Below, piece after piece: positions 38,600 to 53,350 of a stretch of DNA of 64,000 bases. The notes below the pieces were generated by a model, which had not been told where the DNA came from, did not search any database, and saw nothing but the letters and a program-made list of their open reading frames with translations. Source of the stretch: Anoplolepis gracilipes (lineage: Eukaryota > Arthropoda > Insecta > Hymenoptera > Formicidae). The stretch's first letter is position 1; the number at the start of each line of letters is the position of its first letter. The stretch covers positions 7,920,001-7,984,000 of the forward strand of contig NC_132976.1 in assembly GCF_047496725.1 (NCBI RefSeq), written 5' to 3'. A program made the translations under genes and the position numbers.

Positions 38600-39230
38600 A
38601 GGTCAGATTGAACCGTGCCGGTAGTTAAGGGTTAATCACCGCACGGAGGTGGTTCTTCCGAGTGTTCGCAAGCTGCTCACGAGCCCAGCTATAAGAGGAG
38701 AACCTCACTTTACTCCCGCGTGCACGGTCTGCGAGCGCCGACTGGATATAACGTTGTAAAAAATATACCCCCTAGATACTCGTAGAAAAGCCGGCTTTCC
38801 CACCCGACTTCCAGACAACTTTTTATTCTTCCTTTGCTATCAGGGGTGCGCTAACGATTGCAGGTTGCACCGGAGCCGGAAGGGAATTGGAGAGAGGGAG
38901 TGCTGGTAGCAAGGTGAGAGAAGGTGGATGAAGGCAGGGTTGTAGCCACGAGTCTCTCGATCCTCTTCCGCCAACTTTGTATTCTTTACCGAGAGTCTTT
39001 CTTCATCTTTTTTACTTTGGTTTCGTTCCTTTTCTCTCTCGCGTGCTCCAGTTGTTATCTATTCAGGAGATTATAGCACGATCGAGTCTACGAGTACTCG
39101 GTAACCGATCTTGCGGTTCGTTCGTCCGGCTTTGAGGCTGTGCTTTCTTTCGAAATGAATCATAGTAAGGATCGACCTCTGTCTAAAAGGAAATACTGTT
39201 GCTGCGAGCAATTGAGTGTGTAAAAGATCG
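38600..39230. other. GC-rich island with TATAAG-like box
   Basis: After a long AT-rich stretch this island contains GTTAAGGGTTAATC, a TATAAGAGG at about 38689, purine-rich runs at 38885-38935 and a 22-codon open frame from 39154 (MNHSKDRPLSKRKYCCCEQL and on). The frame is too short to call, and its start overlaps a donor-like ATA|GTAAGG. It may be a regulatory region or unannotated exon. Confidence 0.3.
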
Positions 39231-40805
39231 TGATAAAATTAATAGCTGACTTGATGCTTCTCTTTCCAAGAGAGAAGTTATTATAAGAACTTTCTGTTAT
39301 ATCTCGAAATAATTCTTTAAATTCAGAAAATATGATACAATGATTACTGTCTACAGAAAAAGTATTATTTTAAGATATTAAGTATTATATTAAGAAAAGA
39401 AAAAACGCAATTTTATACGTAGTGACTTTTCCAGCAGAAGAATTTCTGACATTAATATAATAGAGAAAAATTTATTATTTATTATCAATTTATTATAAAC
39501 AAATATATAAAATAATGAACCAAGCGCAACGCGGATAAATCACCTCATGTAATACGTCGTCTATGATTCGCTTTTGCGATCTATCATGAAAGAACGTGAT
39601 GCGGTAGAACAGGCAGTTTCTTCATCGAGAGACGAAATATAGCAACATAAATCGTTCTACGACGTTGCTCGGACAATAAGAAATTCTGCTCCGCGCGCTA
39701 AACGTCGTCGTCTGACGACGATCGCGCCCCTTTGGATTACTGTACATTCGTGGCGACGTGGTAGACATCCAACGAGGGCGAATGCGTCTACGTGTGCGGA
39801 AATATAATGGCAGACTGTGTGTATAATAGTTATTTATGTGTCGCGGAATGCGCTCGCACTGTACGAGGTATCGGACGTCGATCCTGCGCACCGAGAGTAA
39901 GTACGCCGATGTATCGATTCTCGGCTAGCACAAATGGTCAGATTTATCGTTGACATATTTATAATGCTGCTCACACACACTTTGCTAGTCGTAACAGTAT
40001 CGTTGCTATAAAATGCTATCCGCGCACAATACTTATTTTATATTTTATAATTTTATATTATCATCAAAAGCATTAACGGCAAAGTTCAAATGCTTAACAG
40101 ATCATCTTCAAATTTCTTTGATAAAAATGCTGAGTGAAAAAATTTTATAAAATACATATACATGTATGTCAGAATTTTTTATATTTATATACGAGAAATC
40201 AATTCTATATAAAGTAAGATTGATTTATTTTGTCGTTTGGATAATTTTATGTATCAATCAATATTTTGGATTTTATATTTAATATATATATATATATTCT
40301 AAAAATTTTTTTCTAATTGTGCGCGATACGATATAAAAATAAATTTAAATTCAAAATTTATTATGAAAGGTCGTATGCTTTTTATTGCACCTATTGAATC
40401 ACTGATATAAGATCTCGATATAAGATAAATCATAGCGTTGTTAAAAAAAACGAGCCGAAGATCGAATTGCAAGAGATAAAGTCTTTCGCAAATCATCGGC
40501 GCGGCATTTCGTAATGTTCTTTTTTTTTTACAAAGATTTGGTTCGCTAGCGAAGCTGCAGGAAATCATCTGGAATGTCGATGCGAGCTACAAGGGGCTAT
40601 GATTACAAGGATATCCATAATATTCGATACATATGTATATGCCACAAAATTTTTGCCTTCGCGCCGTGATCGATATCGGAAATATATCGGCACATGGACG
40701 ATTCAATCATGCGAGCGTGAATGCGCCTCCTCTTTGGGTGGCTTTTGTGCCAACTCTTTTTTGCGGCTAGTTCAAAAAGGGGTATCGAACCTGCATCAGT
40801 GCACA

Positions 40806-40832
40806 GGCAACAACTGTTGAACAGTTGTTGCC
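40806..40832. repeat. Perfect 13 bp hairpin beside a Pol III-like box
   Basis: GGCAACAACTGTT and AACAGTTGTTGCC are exact reverse complements separated by one base. On the minus strand a TAGCGGCAACAAC segment (weak A box) starts at 40836. GGTTCGATACC (40781-40791, close to a B box) follows 45 bases later and is succeeded by TTTTT at 40774-40778. The spacing equals that in tRNA genes, but acceptor and T stems do not pair, so this is not a tRNA. Confidence 0.8.
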
Positions 40833-43511
40833 GCTAAAACTGACGCTGTGAAAAAGAATACCGGAAAATCGCGATGGTCAATGTTAGCAACAATAGTAGA
40901 AAACGACGCACGCGTATTTGTTTTTCCACATCCTTTTGCGTGTTGATATTAAATTTTGACGCTCTAATGAAATAGCGATTTAAAGCAGTAAATTAAAATC
41001 AAACATATAGATATTATATTATTTATTTATAGATTTATTTATTTTATTTTTTTATATTTACATTACTTATTTTTATAATTATTTTCCAACAATAAATTAG
41101 ACATTTATTTGAAATATGATAAAATATAATATAATAAAATATTAATGAAATATATAAAGAATTAAAAAATTTTTAATTTATAGTTTATAGTACATAAACC
41201 GACAGATGTGTGTGTGTATGTGTGTGTGTGCGTGAGATATAAGTGAGAAAATATATTTTAATTTATTTTTACAATTGTGTTTAGTCCTTTTTCTAGTTAT
41301 ATTGACAATATTCACACACGTTGGAATAAGTTTTGAGTGGCGACAGGCATAATTAATAATTAATAAATAATTAAAAATTAATGAAATAAAATGCTTATCT
41401 GTCTCATTATATTAACGCGAGAGCACGTATATCAGATAAACGCCACAGAAAACAGAACGCTAAGTGCGAAGTAATAAAAAGGAAGAAAAATCAATAAGGA
41501 ACGGTTACTTGCTTCCAACTTGGCGTTGTATGTCTGCACCCAACAGAAGGAACTTTTCTATTCCCTCTTCGGACCCTCGCGTGGTCGTCTCAGAGTACAC
41601 CCCCGTTAACCCCTTGATTGCGGACATCTGAGTTTAAATTGAACTCAATGTTTACAGTCGTCGCAAACAAGAAAGCCAGTTCATGGCTCTTTCTTCGCGT
41701 TCCTCGCTAGTCTCATTTTGTCGATCTCTTCATTCGTAATGTGACTGAAATCGAAACTTATACATGTCAAACTTTTTATTCATTCTGAAATATATCAAAT
41801 AATCGAGCGGAAAATTGTAAGGATATATTTAAGAATACTTTACACGGATTATCGTGTAATATGTATGTTACGTAGTAAGTGTATGTTTTCAATTGAAATT
41901 GAAGAACTTAAGTTAAATATTTTAGTTGAGTACGAGAAGAATATTATATTTCTGAAAAAATATGACATTTAAAATTTTTGTAAACAAATTTAAAGTATTA
42001 TTTTTAACTCTTAATATTTTTAATATTAAGTATATTATCTTTAATATTGGATACTTGGTGCATGTGATATTTATTTTTGTCATTTAATTAAAAAAATAAA
42101 AGCAGTTGTAATAAATTATAATAGCATTGATTGTAATTCTGATTCTCTAAATTTAAATTTAATATTGTTTTAAAATTTTTTAACTAGTTTCGAAAATTTT
42201 AGAAAATTTCTCTTAAATTCTCTAAAATTCTAGACAGTAGCATACGTATTTTTATATTAATGCCACTATCGTATATCATGAAATTTTGATACCATATATC
42301 GTGGTTATTTTTTTTTTTCATCGTCGACCTAAAAGAAGATAGTAGATGAAAAGAAGAGAAGTGAATGCAGGAAGGTACGCAAAATATGCTGCAAATGGGC
42401 CGCAGGATTGGCTTCTCTATGCATAGCATTTTAAAGCACGTTCTTAATGCCATAAGCAGCGGCACGTAGCTAACAGGTGTTGCGTTTTCTTTTGCGCACC
42501 AGAGCGAACTTTGATACTTAGCGTGGAAATTTATCGAGAGCAGCGCGCGGACGTCGACATAATTTACGTCTGCTCGCTTTCGTTACGAGAGTTATCGTGA
42601 CACGGTCATATGCCGTCAAGAGCACGGAGAATGATTAATTACAGAAATATTCGCGCGTCCGAAAGGGATAATTCACATTTCCCGATTAGCATGATTCAAC
42701 CGCCGAGTAAAACTCATAAAATGTTTCGTGGATAGATGAAATTTCAAAGACGCAATAAAAATGTAACATGCGAATAAAAGCACTTTTTTATTACACTAAT
42801 TTTTTTATAATACAGTTTATATTTTCGGAGTAAATGTACTCGAAGTATAAGAACGAGCATACAGAAGATCCACGTAGATCCACGTTTACCGTAAAAGATG
42901 CATAAAGTTACTGGCTGTTACGAACTGTTGTGGCCTGTATAGATGGGTAAATTTGCGTGAAATTGTACACCAAACGTGACAGATACAGAAGGCAAAATGA
43001 CATTTATCTCTATTGCAACTGTTGTCGCGCTCTTCAGCAGCCTGTCTGCAGCGGCTGCGAAAGTGTCTCGTCGTGCCTGCTTAAAGCCATGGCAATCTCG
43101 GGCCAGTACCCAATGAATCGTGCAATTAATCTTCGATTCAGAGTCCCCCGTCCCTCCTCTCTAACACGACCACTTCGGCAATTCAGGTTTCTATTCGGAG
43201 ATTCAGTTGTGTAAAACGACGAAATAAAACAACGGGTAAAACGATGACCATCGCAAAATCTTCGATCACGCCTTCATAGAAATTCACTGGACATTTTGTT
43301 CTGCCGTATTTCATTTCTTCGTTATCTTTATTTTGCTTTCTCGTTCTCTTTCTCTTTTTCTGTTTTAAATTGACATGAATTTCTCGCAAACAATAGCTCT
43401 CATAAATATTAGTTAAAGTTAATCTAAGTTTAAATAATTTGCCTGTCTTTCTTTCTTTAGAGCTATAGGATTAAAAAAATAATTAATTAATAAATCACTA
43501 TTAATTGAGTG

Positions 43512-43547
<36 letters not shown>

Positions 43548-46500
43548 CAAAATATTATTATAGCGATGCGTAATACATAATACAAATTTGTAACTCAATA
43601 AATTGAGGATTATTTTTCAAACGCACTGTTAAAAGATACGCATATTGATATCTGAAATAATTGAACAATATTTCTGACAAAATATGACAGGAAATCGAGG
43701 GAACTTAAATCTTTATAAATAGTCGTTGAAGCGTACATTTGGTGCGTACTGCTGATCAATACTTTTCAATCAACGTGAGTGGCGACTTTCGCTTAATTTC
43801 AGTTTCGATTTTACAAACATTTTCTTGTGAAGTTAGCACATTTTATTTTTCAAATATATGGATATAATAGAAAGAGTTATTCTTTCAAAAGAGTTCGAGA
43901 TTATGATAAAAAAGAATTCTTGTCTTTTAGTTCTTTCAAATGAAAACTTTTTCCAATGTTTTCTGAATAGCGTCTCACGAAATCTATTAAAAAAAATTAT
44001 AGCTCGAATCCATTTTGATTAAAATAAAAAGATTGTAATCAATTTTGATACAAATAAAAACACAAAGTTAGTAATTACATATGTATCTTCTTATTTTTTA
44101 AATTTAATCGCTTTTTAAACATATAAAAAAATTTTAATTTTTTATATAAAAGAATTAGAATTCTTTTAATTATATCAAAATTTTAAATATGAAGGGCTAA
44201 CTTAACGATAAGATGAATACAACTTTTTTATTGCTGCTATAGTATAATTTCTAATACAAAACGACGCACTTTACATATTCACAATATTTATATTACATAA
44301 TTGTACATTATTGTATATGTATATATCCCGTCAAAAACACATGTCATTATAAAACAATTGTTGATTTGAATCGAATGCAATGCGAATTTTATCCATTCTT
44401 TACTTTCATTTCCATTTTATGTCGTTTCAAGTTTTATTATCAATTATTATTTTTTTTATCATCTCTATCAAGTACATATACATATACTTTTGAATTTCTT
44501 TCAATAAGTATTGTCATTTTCTAACATTTGGACGTGAACTTGGCGTGCTATTTTTCGTATCGTTTCGTCCAGATATCATTGCACATGTTACAGCCAGTAT
44601 GCTCGTATTTTTGATCGATAATATGATATAGATGTCTCTCGATTTTATATATATCCGCGATCAGGTTTTTGCCTTTTTGAGAATCGTTATGTGCCGGAAT
44701 GTACAAAGGAAAAGGACGATGCGGGCTCGAAGGACGAGATAGTTGAAGCGGCAGGAGGAGGTACAGGACATTGTATGCTCGTCACGTTGAAATTTCACCC
44801 ACGTACCACTTTCCCGAAGTCTGCAACCGGGAAAAGGGAGAATGGCAGGGAAGAGTAGAACTGTCGAAGTTCGGTTTTATAAGGAGAGTCGCGTCTTAGG
44901 TTGTGGGGGTCGGAGAGGGAGAAGGAGGAAGGGGGAAGGAGAAAAAAGTGGTGGGGCAGATGCCTCTTGAATATCTGTATTTCACGATGCAGATAGAAAA
45001 ATATTCGCAGGTGCATTTGAGAGGCAACGCGGGAGGAGAGATGGTTTCATTTACATTATGCACTCTCCTTTCTGTTGCCTCTCTATTTGTGCTCCACTGA
45101 CTGTGTACTCTTACCATCCTTTTTCTCTTTTTTCCCTTTTCTCTCGTTCTCTTTGTCTGATGTCTTTTTTCGTCTAGTTTTCGAGATACATGTATCAGTT
45201 TTTTCTTACCATAGTAACTAGATGAAATAGCACAGCTATGAATAGAGAGAGAAAGAGAAAGATAAAGAGAACAGGTGTTATCGTCTGTAAAGATATTTAA
45301 AAAAGTTAAAGAATCTCAGATGGATTGACAGAACTGAAGCAGCTCATTATAATAGAAATTAAAGATATAGGCATTTGATCATTATATATAAGGTTAAAGA
45401 TTTGGTGATAGACAAGCATTTAAATATTAAATATTAAATTGATAAATACGAAAAATAATGAAATACACGAACAATTTTAATTTTCGTATCGCAATGCTAA
45501 CGGCAGAATTACTGCATGAGTGACAAAATTTTATGACAAATTCATCGGTATCGTATAATGATCGGATTATAATTATGGATTCATGAAAACGGTTTTTTAG
45601 TAGATTAAACAGCTTGTGGACATTTAGCTGCTAATAAAAATCAATAACCGTGTTAATTCGAGGGATATGATAATCGATACTTGCACAAATCTGTTAAAAA
45701 CAAATTGTTATTAATATAACATTGTCATGTCATATTGATTTCTGTATTTTACCGTATTTTATCTGAAAATATTAATGATTCACAACCTTTCATTGTGTAC
45801 TTTAAAAGGATAGAGATTAATTTAAAACTGTGTTAAAATTTTATTACATTATAGTTAAATCAAGCCGTACCTTTCAATGTGGGTTAGCGCGACAGCATTT
45901 GAAACAAAATAAATTGATAAATTTAATACATTGGCTTATTATTTTTTGTTACTTGATTATCACAGATATGTATTATATAAAATTTTATGTTACACCGATT
46001 TAGAAATACTGCAACAATTGTACATTCGCATTAAATAGGTGACACGCGACGTGATTATTTGTCGAATACGCGACGAATGCAAATATACGTTGCATTTATG
46101 CCGCAAATTTCATTGGATTGTAATTGTCAATGTCATATGCAATTAGTACATTGTTAACGTACATTTATTCTTTCTCTTACGACACCGTATTGTTTTGCAT
46201 TATATTTTGTTACGTTGAATTTTGTTGTCTAAAACTATTGTTACAATTTTCATCATTAGAATATTTTTTTGTGAATTTTTTTTAAACGATATATATGTAT
46301 AATAATCACCGCGCGTACAGAGCAGTTTTCAAACGTTACGCAAAAATCTGCCATAAAATAATTGGTCAAGTGCCATCTCGTAAATATTAACCAGTCATTT
46401 AGCGTTGTGTCTGTTTTATGCAGCATTATATTTTAAATGCAGCTGGTGTAGCAACGCGTAATTGCAATACCGGGAATAGAGAGAGAGCCCGGGACCATGC

Positions 46501-49500
46501 GAATAACTTCAGTCTCGATAACCCCGTTACCTAACCGGCCGATTCCATTATGCCGGGAATTACTATTATTCGCGCCGTTGTTGCCACAGTGACCGGATGG
46601 CCGACAGTTTCGCGAGGGAACGAAACGACACGCCTCGTTTGTCTCGAAAATACACGTCGTTTGGTCACGTAATTCGTCCTTTTGACGTAGCCTGTCACGC
46701 GATCCGACCGCACGAACGTGTGTTTCACACCGAAATCCACACCGAAATATTATTCACCGCCGTAATAATTCCACTTTGCAATGATATTACACACGGCGAA
46801 CGACAATGGCACGGTTGGTTGTCGCTTCGTGACAATGACACGTCGTTCTCGAATATCGTGCCGGAAGACTTGAAAATTCTGTGTGATCCTGCCGCCTTGA
46901 TTGAATTTAACTCGTTCCCGCTAATCTGTGACTGTGATTATTCTGTCAAAGAGAACATTGAATATAAATTGAAATAATGAAACGCATAAACGATGACATA
47001 TTTATAATATATTTTGCTAAACATTTTTATAATCGAAATTTGTTAACGTGCTTTATTTGTTAAGAAAACATTCCAAGTAGTTGATATTATTTATTATTTT
47101 TTAATACATGTGAGCGCTATTTTATCGTATAGACAAAAATTAATTATTTCTAACACATGTGCACGATAAAGATGACACTTGTGTCGCATGTGTGTTACTG
47201 TTGCGCGGATAATTGCGATTCGCGATAATTAACGCTGTTGCAACCAAACTTGTTTAAAATGGATTATGATTAACGGATCGCGTCAGCGTTTGCAAATCGG
47301 TCGATGTCTTTCATGAAACTCGCACATGAAAGTTCTCTCCAAGCTTAAACACTGGCAAGTTGAGCAGAAGAGAGAGGACATTACTCTCCGGCCGTGACGT
47401 TATATGTCTCTAGGTGCGACGGTGTGACTGTCAAATGCATAATGCGCTCACAAGTGCCGCACCCGGTGCGGCTGCTAATGCATTGCACTTTAGAATGAAG
47501 CACAGTTCTTGTCTAATTCAATACAAATGTCATATTCCTTGTCTATTTTAATGCGATAAATGATGGCTGTTTCGCTCACGTGTGTGTCTAATAAGCCTAA
47601 AATGTCATACATACAAGAAAATTATATTTTTCAATATTATAACAAATATATTCTTCGAGAGATCACTATATTTACATAAATTTCAGAATCTTATTTCGAT
47701 ATAGGTATTAAATCACATATTTGGAAGTACGTATCCTGTATGCGATATCGGAAAAGAAAATATTTACCAAGCATACGTTTCATCAGAAAAAAAAGAGATT
47801 TTACAGTTGTTTCAATATTTTGTAGAAAATTGAACGTATCGATACACATCGATATGTATGCGTTCAATAAATTTGCAGCAAAATAAGTATGACGGAAAGA
47901 TGAATATTGAGAAGAAAAATATGTAATATTGCAAAAAGTTAGACACACCAATGCATAGTTGACAACGTAATCCTCTGTGAGATATCGTAGAGACAATTCA
48001 AATAGACAGATGCTCTTGATCATGGTTTCTTTTGATCGTAGTCGATGTTTACTCCATTTATTGGATAGACGAGATCGTAAAGCCGAGTCAAACAGAAGTT
48101 CTGAAATAGCGGTTGAAAATTATTTGACATATGTCATTGATAAACTGATCATCATTTGGAAACTTGTTACTGTGAAACGCGAAAGTCAAATGTTGATGTC
48201 TATCTGTAAAAGAGATTCTAAAACTTTTTATAGAGTCTCATCCCAGCAACATAATGTTGTTTATTTCGCATAACTCGTTTTATGTTTTTAATAAAATTCG
48301 TTATACATAAAATAATTGTTTGCAGTTTGATTATATCTTTCAAACTTTAATTATACTATAAAAATATAGGGGATAAAATAAAGATTTTTGAAGTTACTGT
48401 CTCGCCAGATAATTACATCCATCCACCGAATGCAGATTAAATTTGATCGCCATTCATTTATAAGTCTATTACATTGTTATTGCCATTGCCAATTTTCATT
48501 TCGCTTTCACATTTTATTTTAGTAATTATTGAACTGTCACCGCGTCTATGACATACAAAATTACAGGAAAAATCCGTCTTTTATTAATTAATTACAAAAG
48601 CTATTATTATTCAAAAATTAAAGGTGGACCAAAATATATCAATGTTTTAATGTTATTAATTTGAACGAAATGTATATTTTTATCAATTTTAAATAATTTT
48701 AATATTCTGCTATATAATATTAAAAAGAAATGTGGAAATTAATTTCAATAAAGACTGTTCGCGATAGCTACAGAGAGAATATGAATTCCAGCTCGACTCT
48801 TCTCAATTTAAAGGACATCGCCTTTCAGTTGTATTCAAAATCACCATGCGTACATTTATATATTCAAATTGAGTATTGATTAAAGTCTCAATCAACGCCA
48901 CATACGTTGATAGTGTCGTGCGCAATTATTATACCGGGTCTTCGAATGTTCAAGTGAATGCCGAGCGAGTCAGAAAAAGGGTTCGCGGATGTTGTTTCGC
49001 GCGTACAATCAATGTCGTGTTCAATGTTGCACCGTCGAAAGGACAATAGATATATCAACGATTTGCGACACGAATCGGCACGAGTTGATGTCTATCGGAT
49101 CTCGCTATCGCGGACGAAAGTATCGGCCATTGTATCCAATTTTCGGGATCAAATCAATCTGGAAATATTTCGGTGCAGAGCCCGCCGGTCTATATATATA
49201 TCTGTATCGTGAGATAGGTGAGATTGAAAAAGACTTACTGTTGCTACCGTCTTTTTTCTCCGTTCTATTCTCTTCTTTTTCTTTTATTTTTATTTTTCGA
49301 TTATTTTGCTACTCTCTTTTTTAAACACAGTACGCTTTTCGATCATAAACCATTCTAGCGTATTTTAAGAAAATAATAATTCAAATATATTGAGCGATTT
49401 GCCAACCATTTTTACATTTTAAATGTGGAGTGATTGCCTTTTTCTTAAAAATATTTTATCGATATTATATCTTTAATATCGATACAAGCACTTTGAGCTA

Positions 49501-51255
49501 AAATTGTATTCAGCTTATGCGATATAAAATACAATACTTTATATTTAAAATGTATATAAATATTATTTTTCACCTTTTTAGTATATGTAATAGTGAGAAA
49601 ATATAGAAATGTTAAAGGATGATGTTCTTCAAGATAACTTTGGAAAGTAATAAGTTTGGACGTTTGAAGTAAATCGGACGGTTTGCAATAACGAGTTTCT
49701 CTCGTTTACTTATCGATGAGAAGATGATATTTCGTTGTAGCGATTTAATTGATGAAACAGTTGCATATGGATGTGGGAAAGGGCTGTCCCGTTTAGATCG
49801 GACGCGTGAAATTAATTGCTGATTCCAAAGCACTTGCCTGCGGTACTGATTAGCATTATGTCATGCGATGTTAGCGTAGAATGTTCGATTTCTGATTCGA
49901 CATGTACACATATACAGTTTAGATGACGTAAATTATAAATGCTGTTCTAATATGAAAGCATCGATATATTTTAAGCTTTGAATCGTAGACAATTTAAAAT
50001 GAAAAATTTTGAAAATGCACCATAAGAACTACATATTTATTTTAACTATACCTCTTTTATTTTAAAATTTCAGGGAACAAAATATTTTATACTTTTTATG
50101 AGTCTTACTTAAATATTTAGTAGAAAAAAATTAAAAAATTAACGAAAAGTTGGGTATGTCTCGTTGAATTTTTATTACGAAACCATCCGTTGCAACTTTA
50201 CCCAAGAATCAGTAGGGAAAAGTACACGATGCCTGAGACAATTGCTGCAGCAATTTCTATGCAATTGTTCCCTCGAGATTGAACAAAAAATGAAGACTAA
50301 AAAATTTCTGCAGGTGTTCGAAATTACAGCTCGCTCGTAACAACTTATTCTTTCCGGATAATGCCGAAGGGAATAGAATATTTCTCAGGAATATATTACG
50401 AATATTGCCGCCCACACATAAAAACCTATGTCGTCCCACTATGTATGTCGCATCGTGGCAATATAGTATATCATATGATGGAATTCAATTTTTCTATATT
50501 TATTTTCAACGAGAATATTGATTCGACTATATCATTTAATTTTAATAAATGATTGTTTTCGAAATATATAATTATTATATAACAGATTTAAATTATTTAT
50601 TTTGAAAAAATTATATTATTTTTTATAATTACATAAAGATATCTATAATTATATAATTTACAGCATGATTATGTAGTATTATTTTTTACGATTCGTTAAA
50701 GAAAGTTTAAATTTCTTAATACATACTGACCAACCGTTATCTTGTAACATAAAAGAGATAGCGATCGAGGGAGATGATCGAAGATGATCCAACTTGAGCA
50801 CCGTAAATTGCGTCGGCGTTGTAAAGGCTGAAGTTGCTTATTTATTGCTGGCCCATAACGCACTTATCTCCGGTACAATCTTGGGGTTTGGAGACGCGGG
50901 GGAAAAAGCTGAATGTGCACGATATACAACTGCTACGTAGGAGAAGGCTCACATGCTTACGGCGCGTTAAACTTTCAATGGCTCGACTACTTTTACCATT
51001 GGGAAAGGTGCACCCGACTTTTGCGCGGCTGCAGACGAGGTGGAATTTGCCGGCTTATGCGCGTCACTGGTTACTTACGCGGAAGATATCTGCCACGGAA
51101 TTTTCGTTTTGAATACATGGTAAGCGAGTCTTCTCAAACTTTCGACTTTAACCGGCTTCTACGCATAGACAATAAAATCACAACTCGAAACTGAAGGCGG
51201 TTTGCGGCACTTTTTGAGAGAAGTACAGAAAAGTTATATATATATATATATGTAT
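40833..51255. other. No gene seen: AT-rich DNA with CpG-rich islands
   Basis: Islands lie at about 41400-41720, 42400-43250, 44680-45100, 46440-46980, 47200-47520, 48950-49230 and 50750-51200. The 126-codon frame at 46597-46977 lies in one of them and has no recognised domain. Intervening DNA is AT-rich. Confidence 0.55.
43514..43544 (+). repeat. (TA)n microsatellite
   Basis: About 30 bp of TA in AT-rich DNA. Confidence 0.95.
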
Positions 51256-51465
51256 AATTTGCTTGAAATAGTTTTCATATTATTTGTTCCTCTTACTTTG
51301 TGGATTTTACAATCGATCGAGAATTTGTAATAGACATCGAAACCGGATCATACATATATATATATATATATATGTATGATTAGGTCTTGATGTCTATTAT
51401 TCTCGATTGATTGTAAAATGTAAAAGTAAGGAGAACAGATAATGTGAAACCTATTTTAAACAATT
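51256..51465. repeat. Long hairpin (about 210 bp inverted repeat)
   Basis: The arms 51256-51350 and 51377-51465 are reverse complements with modest divergence. Landmarks are TTTTACAATCGATCGAGAAT in the left arm against TTTTACAATCAATCGAGAAT read from the right, plus TAATAGACATC on both. The centre is a perfect self-complementary (TA)n stem at 51347-51380. A transcript would fold into one long imperfect stem. It could be a small inverted-repeat transposon or a source of small RNA. Confidence 0.85.
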
Positions 51466-53315
51466 AAACTTTGTTCAATGTGAACGTTTAATATTAGAAT
51501 GTGTATATATTGTCGAATATATTGTTACGTTAATTATGGCATTGAAATATTTACATTGTTAATAAATTGGGTCGTTCGTGCCGTTTATAGTTTGCTTGGG
51601 TATAATTGTTACATCACGTATTTCGGGCGAGTTAATCGTAGATTTTTTTAATAAGCCTTCGGCAAATATATCCCGCGCGACGCGAAATGATTGGTTCTTG
51701 AAATGTAATCCACCTCAGAGACAGATGTCACGATTCATTTGAAATATCAACCGCGAGTTTCCATTATGAAATCGTTTACTCTTGCACAGGAGGTGGTTAA
51801 CGATACAAACAGCAGAGGTGGATATTCTGAGCGAATCGAATGTAAACCCTTCTTATGCATACATTCGCCTCTCTACCCGTTTCATAATCCGTCAGATTTA
51901 ATTCACTATCACCAGATTGAACAAAGCGACGGATGAACGTCATCTCTGCATAAAATTGTACATTCCAAAAATGTCGCGCGACAATAAAATATAATGTTAG
52001 TATAAATTATTATTATCAATAAACGTACATTCTACAATATATTTCAAAATAATTTTACGTTATAATATCATATCAATTAGGGAGTTGTATACATGACACG
52101 ATACTTAGGAAAGTTATTCAAAAGTCTTTCGATATAAATAGAAATTTTTCATTTTTTGTCAGTGTAGTTAAAGTTTATATTATTAATCGTAAATGACGAT
52201 GTAAATAAGAGAGAATTAATTATTATTAATTAGGCGTTTTAGACTTTTATAACTTTAAGAATATCTTAAAACAATCTAACTTTTAATCATACAATCAGCT
52301 TCTGATAAAATGATAGTGCAAGTTACTCGAGTATTTCGGAAGTTCTTGGCCTTGAAGACGATGCTATCGATCGAACGGCGGTAGATAGTGTGTTGTGCGA
52401 ACAAAACCACACGTGACACGGCTTAAATTCTAATAATGTGAGATAGGAGTATCGAGGGACCAGCGATATGAGTCTGATCCTTTTTCCGAATTCACACAAG
52501 CATCATCATTCTGCCTTCTTCCTCCTTTCGTCCGATGACTCCTGTGTACTCTTTAGGGATAGGATCTAGGGTCTTTGAAAACGGGGGGCGAAGATAAAGT
52601 CCCGCCGGCGCTGTTGAAATATTTTCACCGTCGATTACATTCAAAAAGACCGATGGATGTTTACGGACGTGACGTTTCGCAAAGCGGTGTGCGTGTAGCG
52701 ATTTCTCATATTTCAGTTTTCCGTGCGATAGTGTTTGCCACTTTTGCGTAATCGCACACATATATGTTGGCAAACGATAGATATGACATGACATTACAAA
52801 AAGGTACTTATTTTTCTTCCTTTAATATAAAATTTGAGAGAGAAATAAGATGACAAAAATATTTATTTCGCCAATTATATACATATATTGAACAATCGAC
52901 GAATTTTTTCAAAAATTGAATAATAATTTTAGTAATTTATAATAATACATAATAATATTTAAATGTTTTAACTTGATTTAAATGTCTAATTTTAACATTA
53001 AACTTTGTACGCAATTTCATAAATTTAGAAAACGTTTTAAAAGTTTTAAACATTGAATTATTTTATTACAATTTATTTGTTTTTAGAGAGAAAAAAAAAT
53101 TCTCAGATGTATGAATTGTCAAATTTATTTGAAAGTTGCACAATTTCCATACTTCTTGATTGTTCACATGACATTTTCACGGTAACATATCAATGCGATA
53201 CCATGTGAATAACCCGTGGTATTAATAGAACGCGATACCTGGAACATATCGAGAATCCGCTTAAAATGTGCACGTCAATGAATTGATTTGGAATAAAAAT
53301 ACTAACAAAAATTAT

Positions 53316-53350
53316 AGTCGATTTTTTTCAGTTAACTGAAAAAATCGACT
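53316..53350. repeat. 35-base near-perfect palindrome
   Basis: AGTCGATTTTTTTCAGTT and AACTGAAAAAATCGACT are reverse complements apart from one extra T in the left arm. The centre is CAGTTAACTG. It could be a transposon end, a fold-back or a protein-binding dyad. Confidence 0.85.

Larger units (their letters stand above)
30421..40805. other. No gene seen: mostly AT-rich with islands
   Basis: Islands lie at about 31660-32080, 33150-33610, 34440-34690, 37100-37530, 38600-39160 and 39500-39930. 32100-33130, 34700-36200 and 37540-38580 are strongly AT-rich and nothing distinct was seen in them. Confidence 0.55.

Noticed and set aside
40774..40836. tRNA gene on the minus strand
   Set aside because: B box and spacing fit, but acceptor and T stems do not pair and the A box is poor.
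46597..46977. 126-codon plus-strand frame in a GC-richer island
   Set aside because: No recognisable domain, a second frame is open on the other strand, and no splice or promoter context was identified. A chance frame is likelier.
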